The notes under the pieces were generated by a model. That model saw only the letters and a list, made by a program, of their open reading frames with translations. It did no database searches and was not told where the DNA came from. DNA of 64,000 bases from Euphorbia lathyris (lineage: Eukaryota > Streptophyta > Magnoliopsida > Malpighiales > Euphorbiaceae). Every line of letters starts with the position of its first letter. The stretch's first letter is position 1. Of the stretch, positions 21,470-31,729 are shown piece after piece. Both the position numbers and the translations under genes were made by a program. The DNA lies in contig NC_088918.1 of assembly GCF_963576675.1 (NCBI RefSeq), positions 70,109,501-70,173,500 on the forward strand. The letters run 5' to 3'.

Positions 21470-24400
21470 AAGAGTACCAAAGATATCACTTCAAGTACCC
21501 CTACACCTTGGATACAAGAGCTACTATCACAGTTCGTTCTGATGCTGAGGTGATGAAGAAAGTGAAACAAAAATTATCTACAATGCAGTTGGACATGTTT
21601 CGGAAAACATGCTTCGGGCATTTGGTGGACTTCAAAGTGTATTCGTTGTCCTCTCCTCTATGCCATAGGGTTCTTACAATGGAGATCAAACCGAAAGAGG
21701 GAAAATCCGGCGAAATGTGGTTCAACATCAATAGTGTTGAAGTGAAATTCGGTCAGCATGAATTCGCACTCATAACCAGTTTGAGACTAGGTGATCCGTT
21801 ACCAATTTTCAAGCGGATGAGTAATTACAAAAGGGAAAACAGATTGAGGAAGCTCTACTTTGGAGGTAGACGGAGCATAAATCACAAAAATATATTTGAT
21901 ACCTTCTTAGAGACTAATTGGGAGAACAAAAATAACGATGATGCGGTAGCAATGGCTATGTTGTTCGTTATATATAGGTTCCTACTCACAACTGATCGAT
22001 TGAAAAAGGTTGATAACAATATCATCAACCTAACTGATTTCCCCACTATGTTTAACTCGTTTCCATAGGGTGTGCCTGCTTGGGATGAGCTGTACAAGAC
22101 GATGGAACGAGCTGTTTCGGGTCCATCAAGGAAGAAGGCATTTGAGGCGTTCCACAAGCAACAAGGAAGGCAAAGGCCGTCCTATATCAGCTTCATGGAT
22201 TAGCACAAGCGTTCCATGTATGTTTCCTATATTCATTTGATTTACTTCATATTAGATTTCAACTGTAATGCTTTTTATTTAATACTTTGTAGGCTTGGAT
22301 ACTGGAGATATTACATGCACCCCCTAAATACTATATGAGGAGATCAAAGACTGTGTACCCTCGTATATGTCGATGGATAAGTGCAAAGAATATAACTTTC
22401 TCAGAAGCTGAAGAAATTTTTAAGGTAAGTACATATGTCTTATGTACATAATTAATGTGTGCTTTGGATGTAAATAACATGTGCTTATGGAGTTGGGTTT
22501 GATTTTACATGTGTTCAGTCAGCTGATGTGCAAGCATCTGAACTTGTTATCAAGGAAGTCGAGGCAAAATACGATTGGTATACGCCAATCAAAGATTATT
22601 TAGATGGGAAAGCCGTAGACCTTGATGTGTTATTCGAACCTTGTAAGGGGTTTGAGCTAAGTGAAGAAGAGGAGAACAATGAGGAAGAGAATGAGGTACA
22701 TAATGAGGAAGAGAATGAGGTAGAGAATGTTGTAGGTAATCAGGGCGAAGAGGATGTGGAAAATGAGGAAGAGTATGATGAGATGGATGAGGAGGAGAGA
22801 ATTAGAAATGAGAAGAGGTGTAAGAAGAAGAATGAAGTGAATGTACATGCAAATGAGGAAGAAGAGAGGAAGGCAAAGATGCGGGAGAGATTTAAAATGT
22901 TGAAGGTGGAACTTAAAGATTCATTGGCAGATGAATTGGTGCGGAAGATGATATTGGAGTTAAGTGAGTCTAATAGGCGAGATAGGGTGGAGTTGAGGGC
23001 AGAGTTGAAGGAGGAGTTGAGGGCGGAGTTGAGGGTGGAGTTGATGGAGGAGTTGATGGCGGAGCTAAAGGCTGAGATTAAGGCAGATCGGATGGGAGAG
23101 CGTAATGGATGTGATATGTATATGAATTTAGAATTTATAGGGGGAAATAGGTGGGGATGAGAACGTTGTGGGGGAGGAGAACGTTGTAGAAGAGCATGGT
23201 GGGGAACATAGTGAAGAACAAAAGAAGAATGAAGAAGGAGAGAGGAAAGAAGATCAATATGGAGAGGATAAGAAGGAAGATGGTGAAAGGATAGAAGAGC
23301 AGGGTGGAGATGATAAGAAGGAAGATGGTGAGAGGAAAGAAGAGCAGAGTGGAGAGGAGGATAAGAAGGAAGAGGGTGAGAGGAAGGAAGAGTAGTGTGG
23401 AGAGGAGGATAAGAAGGAAGAGGGTGATCAGAGGAAGGAAGAGCAGTGTGGAGAGGAGGATAAGAAGGAAGAGGGTGAGAGGAAGGAAGAGCAGTGTGGG
23501 GAGGTGATTGAAGTCGGTGATGACACGGAACCACAAGAGAAGAGATGTATACGATACTTTATATACATGTAGTTTTATATTTAATTTGAAATATGTTCCT
23601 TAAAGTGTGTTCGGTCGTTATGTTTTGACAGGAAGAAATTATCAGTTTAAGCGAGAACACACAAGCTGTAATAGATGATGTGCATCAGCCTCAACCGATT
23701 AGGGCGGTGCGATAAAGGAAGCGATCACATCACGTGACAACACCGTACACCGAGGAAAAGAAAAGAAAACTGTGTAAGCAGGTGGCTAGGAAGGAAACCA
23801 AGAAGGTAGCCAAGAAGGGACCTAAGAAAGTAGCTGAGAAGGTAGCTCAGAGCATGGCTATTGTCGTATCACAGAGTCCCACCGTTCCTAGAGCACCTGC
23901 CGTACCTATGTCATGGTCAGTCCGGCTTGATAAGGAAGATGTGTGTACGTATGAGGTTTGGAGGAATTTTTGCAACAGAAAGTCGTCAAGGATCGTTAAA
24001 GGGACGGAACCACTACATTCGGAAATCTCGTGGTTCATAGAAGCTGAGACACTGGGAAAATATTGGGATGGGGAGGTATTGCTTTTAAATATTATGCGTT
24101 GTTTGTTTGGTAGGCATATGTTTGTGATTTTGCATGTTTGTGATGCACATGTTTGACTTATGTCTATATTATGGTTTGTTTTTTCTGAATTAGCACATCG
24201 ATGCATTCCTGTATCTGTTGCGGTGCCAGTCGATCGAGTCTGGATTAGATGCGGATTGGACTACATGTGATAGCCAATTCACTGGATATATACAGTTGTC
24301 ACATAATATGGATATGGGCCACGTGTCTAGTACGATCAATGGTAGAGATGACATGTTTATGAGACCATGGAAGGGTTTGAAGCAAATATTCATGCCATAC

Positions 24401-24781
24401 AACATCAAAGGAAACCACTGGATATTAGGAGTGCTAAATACAATGAATATGCATATGTACATATATGATAGTTGTCTTTCTAATGACAGTGAGGAGAAGC
24501 TTGGTCAAGTACTCAAGAGGCCCATGACCGTACTTACAGTTGCTATTGGTAAAACCATAGGGTGGAATGGTCAAAATGCCAACAACCGGATAGGGTGGAC
24601 TAGGCTACCGGATACTCCACAACAGAGAACAACATCGAACGATTATGGGTTGCTGGTGTGCCTTTTTTCTCAACTTTTAACAGCTGGTCGGCAGGTGTCT
24701 GAAGTAGATCCAGATGACGGAGATTTCCTCAGATTACGTGTCATCCTTGAAATTTTCCATGGTAAACTGTATAAATTTTGA
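21470..24781 (+). pseudogene. DUF1985-Ulp1-like protease gene, truncated and broken
   Basis: The frame is open right up to the Copia LTR end (YQRYHFKYPYTLD precedes the TTG at 21508), so the Copia element interrupted the coding sequence. The 5' part is a DUF1985 domain (TCFGHLVDF, FALITSLRLGD) with a TAG at 22066-22068 where Trp is expected and a shift before about 22190. An exon after an intron starts near 22293 (WILEILHAPP). A Glu/Lys-rich low-complexity stretch (22650-23560) has a shift near 23150 and a TAG at 23393-23395. The Ulp1/C48 domain lies at 24218-24781 with His in GNHWILGVL and Asp in YIYDS, but the Cys site reads SNDYGLLVC instead of the usual DCG. Ulp1 enzymes cleave SUMO; this copy should be inactive. 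Confidence 0.8.
23215..23510 (+). repeat. Purine-rich coding repeats in the Ulp1-type gene
   Basis: Units of about 45-50 bp (GAGGATAAGAAGGAAGAGGG core) repeat about six times and encode GEEDKKEEGERKEEQ-like acidic/basic blocks. One unit carries a TAG stop (23393-23395). Long open frames on the opposite strand here are artefacts of this composition. Confidence 0.8.
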
Positions 24782-25326
24782 GTTGTACAATTAATATTTT
24801 TGTACGTGTTATATATTTTGTGCATCTTGTATATTTTGTTATATATTTTGTGCAATTTGTGTTATATATTGTGTGCTAGTTGTGTTATATATTTTGTGCA
24901 ATTTGTGTTATATATTGTGTGCTAGTTGTGTTATATATTTTGTGCAATTTGTGTTACATATTGTTTTATCCGCATAACATCATATTTGCGATGTTGTTCT
25001 TTTATTCGTGAATTCATTATTTCACAATTTCCAGATTCGCGAAGGTAACCATGGATATGCGAAGTACATTAGCTTCGCGAAAAGACCTCCTGCTCCGCAG
25101 ACACATATATTCGCGAACTCATTTAACCATTCATTCACGAAGTTGTACATCTATTCACGAAGTTGCTTTTCACTACATTAACATGTGTACAAGGATACAC
25201 AATCTTACAAAACATAATAAAGCTTCATCATACAAATTCATTAGAATAGTTAATCTCACAAGGCATAAGGATACATGTTCTTACAAAACATAAGGATAAA
25301 TTTTGCTCTTAAAAATTCAAACCGCA
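24782..25326. repeat. Spacer between the two MULE genes with 46-bp tandem repeats
   Basis: From about 24838 to 24960 a 46-bp unit (TTTTGTGCAATTTGTGTTAT and following bases) repeats nearly three times at 24846, 24892 and 24938. From 24980 to 25170 there are several TTCGCGAA-like words similar to those at 27900-28370. No gene is supported. Confidence 0.7.
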
Positions 25327-27885
25327 TCAATTGTTCGAAGTGCTAGAACTTCGTGAACTTGCCATTGTACTTGGAGTTTGACTTGTATTTGGCAACGGTC
25401 GATGACAATTCAACCTATTATGCCTGCTATTCCCACATCGGCTACATACCCTTGGCAATGGGTCTTCACCTTGTGACGGTCTTCTGTTCTGACTTCTTGG
25501 TCGTCCAACTGGTGCAGAACCTCTTAGAGGGGGAAGCACTTTCCTTGGAGGGTCACAGTTTGTCCACTCCGTCTGGGGGGTCCGACTGGGTAGATACATT
25601 CTGCGTAAGCTAATCTAACTGCGTTGTTGGTGTAGTATTTATCAACCCATTGGTATGCGTTACTTAGTCGATTCTCGCATGCAACTTTACATACATGTTT
25701 ACAAGGAAATTGAGAAAGTTGCCATTTTCTACACGTGCAAGTACCTGCATTTAAGTCAACAACTCCCTCTTTCCCTCGGTCCCCAATCTGAAATGTGTGT
25801 TGGTTTATTCCATGGAATGTATAAGGTATAGCTTTCGTAACATGTTCCGTCATCTTCCGTTCACCCCAAATTGACAGATGATGTTCTCGTGCTCATGGGA
25901 ATGAAAACATGAAGGTAATGTATTTATGTATCATCTAAATTACCAGAAATGACATAACGTATAAAATATTTACCAGCCACTTTTTATCTTTCGTAGAACC
26001 ATCGTTGGACATTAGTTCTAATGTACTCTATCAATATTGTGATAGGCAAACGTCTTCCTTTAACCATTACCGTGTTCCATGATTCTATAATGTTTGTTGT
26101 CATTATGTTATAACGACGGGTATGAAAATATGCACGCGACCATCTCTGGATACCAGCTTGCTCTAGATATACTGTTGTTGGGCCATGTAGCTCCCGGAGT
26201 CGAGCGAATGCTTCGATAAAATCTGAAACCCTGTAAGCTTTAGCAGCTCACCAGTACACATCGCCTATCTTTCTAACTGACCCGAATTTAGCCTGCACGT
26301 TCATTTTCAAATGCTGACAACAACATCTATGTATTACATTCAGAAACACCAAATTCACAGCATAGTCAATTCCTTTGTGCCTATCAGAGATGATGGCAAA
26401 ATTCTCTATGTCCCCAATACATTCTTTGAGCTTGGTCATAAACCAAGTCCAAGCCTCATTGCTCTCGTTTGGTCCAACCCCAAAAGCGATAGGATATATC
26501 TGGTTATTACCATCTTTCCTAAATGCAATGTACAATTGTCCTGGATACTTACCTTTTAGGAAGGCTCCATCAACATAAATGACAGGGCGAATGTGTTCTT
26601 TAAAAGCTCTAAGTGAAGGACCAAACGCCATAAAGAAGTACTGAAAATGATCAGCATCGTCAGTTTGAATATGTGTTACTGTACCTGGGTTGCATGCTTT
26701 CAACGTCTCACAGTAGTCCGGTAACAACATGTATGACTCTTTCAGTGAACCCATCACATCTTCTATCGCCCACTTCCTAGCTCTCCAAGCCTGTATGTAC
26801 GATAAGTTTATTTTATAGTCGGTCTAAAAATCTTTCACAATGTCATTTGGTCTAAACACTCTACCGTGGATATCAAACTTATCCAAAAGTAGTATGCCAG
26901 CCACTCATTCCCCCGTTTGCCTGTGATGTGGTAACATTTGATCTCTAGAACATGTGTGGTTGGCCATTGTATCCATTCTTCGGAGCCTAAACATACTTGA
27001 ATTGGATATCGCAATTCCTCTAGCTGTCCATTTACATGCATCCTTATGTCTACATCTAACCTCAAACATGGACTTGTTAGACTTGTACACTTTCCATTCA
27101 AACCTGTTGTTCACTGCGTATTTTATTTTCCTAGTGCATCCTGCAATTCTCGTTTGTTGGAGAATATGTCGTGTACCTTTAAACCGATGACCCCTTTTGA
27201 TGAACTATCTTCAATAGTAAACTTAGGTGCATCATGGATCTTAGAGAGCCATCAAAATGGATCAGTCCTCTTCCTTATTGTTTCTACATTTCGGATTCGA
27301 GCTAATATCATCTAAACCAGGATTGGATGCAATATTGCACTCAGTGATTGGTTGTTTTCCTGGCCGATGAGTTGGGCGTTCAACGGTTGTGTTGTCTACT
27401 TCAGGAGTTGTTTCCAATTCAACTGTGGCATTGGCATCACAACTTGAATGAATAACATTCTCTACCTTCATGACTCGCTGTTGGATTGTTCGTGAGTCAA
27501 AATTAACATATAGTGGGATAACATCGTCAATTTTCATCCGATAATAATCTAAAAAACACTCAACATCACTTGAATCAACAATCGGAACTACTGCCCTAGG
27601 TAGTTTGTTTGGACCGTAAGTTAACTGCATAGTCATATGCATATTAAATGACATTGGATCAACACGAGCAGTAGTGTATACTCTCTCTTGCAGCATTTCC
27701 AAGCTGATTCCCGATGACATCTTCAGCAATTTCTTCTCACCCCCCTCATATGTCATGGTCTTACCAATGGTTTTCCACTGGCCATTCCACATGATCACAC
27801 ACAATAAAAACTCGGCTGACATGCTTTTATCAATAATAAACAAAAAAGAATGAGATGATAGAATGAAATAACATACACTTTGCAT
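25327..27885 (-). pseudogene. mudrA-like MULE transposase, broken
   Basis: Read on the minus strand, an N-terminal region (27885-27262) is followed by a FAR1/MuDR-type zinc-binding domain (27120-26890; FEVRCRHKDACKWTARG, NHTCSRD), then the MULE transposase core at 26757-26248 with aspartates in IYVDGAFLKGKY and ISDRHKGID and a C/H motif CCCQHLKMN. A later NIIESWN segment near 26090 may hold the catalytic Glu. A SWIM zinc finger (CTCRKWQLSQFPCKHV) is at about 25720-25765 and a CCHC knuckle (CSRCGNSRHNRLNCH) near 25435. Frame changes near 27250, 27120 and 26890 and a TGA near 26247 inactivate it. The enzyme would excise and reinsert MULE DNA. Confidence 0.82.
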
Positions 27886-28370
27886 AATTCGCAGTTATAC
27901 CACATGCGAATTCGCATAATTCGCAGTTATTTGACATGCGAATTCGCATATTTCACAAATACATTTCGCGTAGTTCGCGGATATTCCATATGCGAATTCC
28001 GCGAACTGCTACTTCCACAAATGTATACACACATTTCCATACACTGCGCATAATTCGCAGTTATTCCATATGCGAATTCATTTACTTCGCACATACACTT
28101 CGCATACTTCGCGGATATTCCATATGCGAATTCCGCGAACTGCTAGTTCCACAAATGTATACACATGTTTCCATACACTCTGCATAATTCGCAGTTATTC
28201 CATATGCGAATTCACGTACTTCACACTTGCACTTCACATACTTCACGGATATTCCATATGCAAATTTCGAGAACTGCTAGTTCCACAAATATATACACAA
28301 CCTTCCATACACTTAACATCATTCGCAATTATTCCGCATGCGAATTCGCATACTTCGCAAATACGTAATA
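27886..28370. repeat. 134-bp tandem repeats at the MULE right side
   Basis: Three full units with a period of 134 bp (TTCCACAAA marks at 28013, 28147 and 28281) plus partial units carry ATTCGCAGTTATTCCATATG, GCGAATTC and TTCGCGGATATTCC words. They lie upstream of the transposase start, where MULE subterminal repeats and the transposase promoter are expected. Short open frames here are repeat artefacts. Confidence 0.8.
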
Positions 28371-29232
28371 TATGAATAACAGATAACTCATTCCTCCATC
28401 TCAAGTATCAACAATGCCTAATGAGCAATAAGAAACTCTGGCACCGAGTATATACATATCCCTTCAAAGTTCAAACAAGTGTTGTACTCAGTTTCTTTTC
28501 CATACATTAAGGTACTCAAAGTTAAAAGTACTCTCAAACTGATTTATCTGAGTATAAAAATTCTCTGGATCACCTTCCTCATTAAGGTTAGGGAAGTTAG
28601 TTCTTCCCTAATAAAACATTTGTTATTACATTGATAGCCATTTCTAGTAATTTTATTACCAGTTTACATAGACATAGAAAGAAAAACATTTTTCGCTAGA
28701 TAGAGAGACACAAATCTTATGATTTTTTTTGTTCATGTTCATTGCTAGTATGCATCTCAAACATTAGCCATGTAGACTTGACTGTAGAGGTGCCATATAT
28801 TCTCCGATGTTCTTCTCTTGATCCACAGATCACTAATATGGATGAAAATCCTGAAATATTTTACATGTAAATGCAGCTGTTCGAGGTTATGCATTATCAT
28901 ACATTTCTTCTTGTGGTGGTAGAATCCGTTTTTTGCTGGGAACTCCTAGAATGGTGGCTCTTGATCTTGATTCTGGCTTAAAATGGCTTCTACAGAAGAT
29001 TGTTCAGCATCTTGAGAACATACCAAAGCCGCAGGGTGCACGTGTTCCTGCCATCACATGTGATTTATCTGTAAGAGGTTCTTCTGGACCATGCTTTTCA
29101 TATACTTAATTCTATTTTCATGCCAATGTATTCTGGATTTCTGCTGGTATCTTATACTTTTGGAACTATTGCTTACTATAATTTTCTTAGTAGATGCTGT
29201 CGTTGCATGATGAAATTTCGCTCATACTCGGT
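28368..29232 (+). pseudogene. Duplicated fragment of NAP1 (intron 13, exon 14, intron 14)
   Basis: This segment matches 47806-48650 inside the NAP1 gene in the same orientation, about 19.4 kb away. It includes an exon copy at 28877-29070 of the same 194-bp length with intact acceptor (ATGCAG) and donor (GTAAGA) sites. By eye six of 194 exon bases differ, including changes that alter residues (Gly to Arg, Gly to Trp, Ser to Arg). It has no start, no neighbouring exons and no sign of function. It directly abuts the MULE repeats. Confidence 0.88.
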
Positions 29233-29469
29233 TGAGATGGTTGAATTAGATGTAAAATAAGAGATAACATGAACATAGATCATTATTGTTGTTATCCTCC
29301 CAACTTTCCATTAGACGATGCCTTCTAGAGAGTCATCTATTCTTATATCCTTTGGAGCTCTTTTTGACTCTGCATATGGGCTCAAACATATGTGTCAGGG
29401 AAGTATTTAATACCTATTGGAAGGCCACTAATATTGCTTTTGGTAGTTTTAATTATTAACCGTCACATG
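29233..29469. other. Unassigned spacer
   Basis: This lies between the NAP1 fragment and the solo LTR. No conserved frame, repeat or element end was recognised. Confidence 0.4.
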
Positions 29470-29474
29470 AATTT

Positions 29475-30812
29475 TGTTGAAACACCTTTCCACATAATTT
29501 TGATTTGACAAAATTGTTTAAGTATAATTAAAAACATATTCTAAACACACTAAGTTTAAATGCTTTGATTTACACTACTAATGTGTTTGTTCAATGTTGA
29601 GTTAAATTGTTTATAAGATACAAAGTTTAAAAGGCCCAAGCCCAATATGGAAGTCAAAGCCCAAGTCAAACAAATTAACGCAACTCGGCCCGTGTATGTC
29701 AAAAACGTTGTCGTTATGGACAAAACGCAACTCAGCGGAAGAAGGATCTAGAAGACCTTCAGGGAACAACTTCGGGACGAAGCTGCTTAGTTGATTCGAC
29801 AAAGTGTACAAGACAGCAGCTGGCTAAGGAAAACTTCCAGACAAAGTGTTTCCACTTTGGGTAAAGTTCAGATGACACAGTATGCTGTCTAGTTGACATT
29901 ACCATAAATAGAGAGACACTCTGCCGAGCTGACCAAAAGCTGACCGAGGACAGAAGATACTCAAATCTGATTGGACGAGAGCTCTGAGCAAGTCAGGATG
30001 ACAACGACAGGAAGTCGTTTCCCTCCAACGGTTATTTCGAAATTCGAAATGACCGACACCTCAGACGTCTCTATAAATAGTGCCATCAGTTGCTTCATTC
30101 AATACAGAACTTGATCAAGCCATTACGCTGACCAAATTTCTACGCAAAGTTCTGCAAGCAAAAGCAAAGCAATCTTACACTAAATTTCATATCTTTTGTG
30201 TAAAAGTCTAGAGTGATTATTCAATCATCTAAGGTGTCTTAGCAATCATTGTTTAGGACAAACACTTATCATTTCTAGAGATTAGAAAGGAGAGGCTGAG
30301 TACTCGGTTATAGTACTCAGCGAGAGATTAGGATTGAGTAGAGGTATAGAGGAAGGTACTCTTGTTATACTCAGTTGCTAAGATTGTAAAAGGTTTGATG
30401 CTCTATCGTTAAAGAGCTCAGTAGAGAATTCGAAATCTCGGAACGTGTTCCGGGGACAGGACGTAGGCTTGGAGGCCGAACCTGGATAAATCTGCTGAGT
30501 AACATATTTCTAACCTTAAACTCCTTTATATATTTATTGCTTGCTTAAACAAAAACTGACCAAGTAAAGAGGTCAAGTTGAGTTGTGCGTGTTGAATATA
30601 TGAGCTCAGGAATAGACTCTAAGTGCTATCTCCTGACTCAAGTAAAGAAACTGACCTAGTCACTAGTTGACTAAGCCAGTATCTTGTTATTCACTCAGCG
30701 CCGCTGTCCAAACCTTTTTCTCACGAAAAAGAAGTCTGCCCTAGCTTAAAATTTTTAAATAGTTCCTAACCCCCCCTTGGAACTATACTTGTAACGTTAT
30801 AAGGGACCAACA
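29475..30812 (+). mobile_element. Solo LTR of the Copia family
   Basis: This 1338-bp LTR starts TGTTGAAACACC and ends GGGACCAACA. It is flanked by perfect AATTT duplications (29470-29474 and 30813-30817). It matches the split LTR at 42-1277/21366-21469. There is no polypurine tract or primer site next to it, so it is a solo LTR left by recombination between two LTRs. A TATAAATA box lies at 30072-30079. Confidence 0.93.
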
Positions 30813-30817
30813 AATTT

Positions 30818-31310
30818 TTCTACCATTGGATCATTAGATTTGAGTTTTCAGCTGCTATGTAAATTTTGGATTAGCTTGTGTGTTTTTTACAGTAGGAATT
30901 CTATTAAATAACAAGGAATTGCTTTATTTATTCCTCAAATTTGTGTCGCGAGAGACCCCTTCAACCGCAAACTTATTTACTTAATTGAAGGTCAACTAAC
31001 TGGTTTTGGAGCTTAGCTAGAACGATTTTTAGTTGAATGGCATTGACATGCATTCATTGTATTGCAAGCAATTGGGTTATCTTTTAGTCCCGAAGACTAA
31101 TTGTTACATATATATTTCCAAGTTCTCATGGAGCTTGCGCTTGCTTTAGTTGGTATTGAAAGTACTTTGTCGCACATTTTGCTGGATTCACATGAAAACT
31201 TGAAGAACTCCATATCTGGGATAATGTCTTTGTTACCTAGTCAGTAGCTGCTTAGTTGAACGGGCAGTCTCAGTATTGGGGCTAAACCTCTTAAATGCTT
31301 CATCACAATA
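30818..31310. other. Unassigned intergenic stretch
   Basis: Only short broken frames occur here. No domain, RNA gene or repeat was recognised. Confidence 0.4.
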
Positions 31311-31500
31311 TGGGGAAGAAAATATGATGTTCCCATTTCAATGTCCCATTCCATGTCCCTCTCACAAAAGGTGGTCCCCATTTAATTAAAATAATATATT
31401 TTGTGATCCAAGGGAACCCACATAACAAAAAGGGACCACTTTTTGTGAGAGGGACATAGAAGGGGACACCGAATTGAGGACAGTAGATTTTCTTCCACAG
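31311..31500. mobile_element. Foldback (MITE-like) element
   Basis: Two arms of about 65-75 bp form an imperfect inverted repeat: the left arm contains ATGTCCCTCTCACAAAAGG and the right arm CTTTTTGTGAGAGGGACAT. The outer ends are TGGGGAAGAAAAT and ATTTTCTTCCACAG. It has no coding capacity. The duplication at its ends is too short to assign a superfamily. Confidence 0.7.
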
Positions 31501-31729
31501 TATAGATGAACCCTTGTTATGTGCACCTACCAAGAAATAGTCTAAGAGGCTTTTGGGGGCTACAACTTTCTATTATTTTCTTGTGAAATGCGAGATTTTC
31601 TGCCAATTTGATGCGTACTAAATTGGAACAGTGATGTATATCTTTTTCCATGTGTAAATGCATAGGAATTTCTAATGATCCATATTTGCTTATTTTTGCA
31701 TTTATTCTCAAATTCAACTATTTCTAAAG

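Larger units (their letters stand above)
21470..28370. mobile_element. Mutator-like element (MULE) with an Ulp1-type gene, degenerate
   Basis: A plus-strand DUF1985-Ulp1 gene and a minus-strand mudrA-like transposase gene face each other, separated by about 550 bp. MULEs carrying Ulp1-like protease genes are known in plants (KI-MULE/Kaonashi type). The left end is cut by the Copia LTR and continues outside the window; the right end is placed at the end of 134-bp subterminal repeats. No terminal inverted repeat pair or 9-bp duplication could be confirmed, so the right boundary is approximate. Confidence 0.7.

Noticed and set aside
22740..23536. Long minus-strand frames rich in Ser, Leu, Pro
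   Set aside because: They mirror the purine-rich Glu/Lys repeats of the plus-strand Ulp1-type gene, which has the recognisable domains.
27936..28375. Plus-strand frames of 67-101 codons
   Set aside because: They run through the 134-bp repeats and repeat themselves with the same period; no domain.
42..30812. The two Copia LTR copies as 5' and 3' LTRs of one element
   Set aside because: The first is preceded by a polypurine tract (so it is a 3' LTR) and the second has its own AATTT duplications on both sides (solo LTR).
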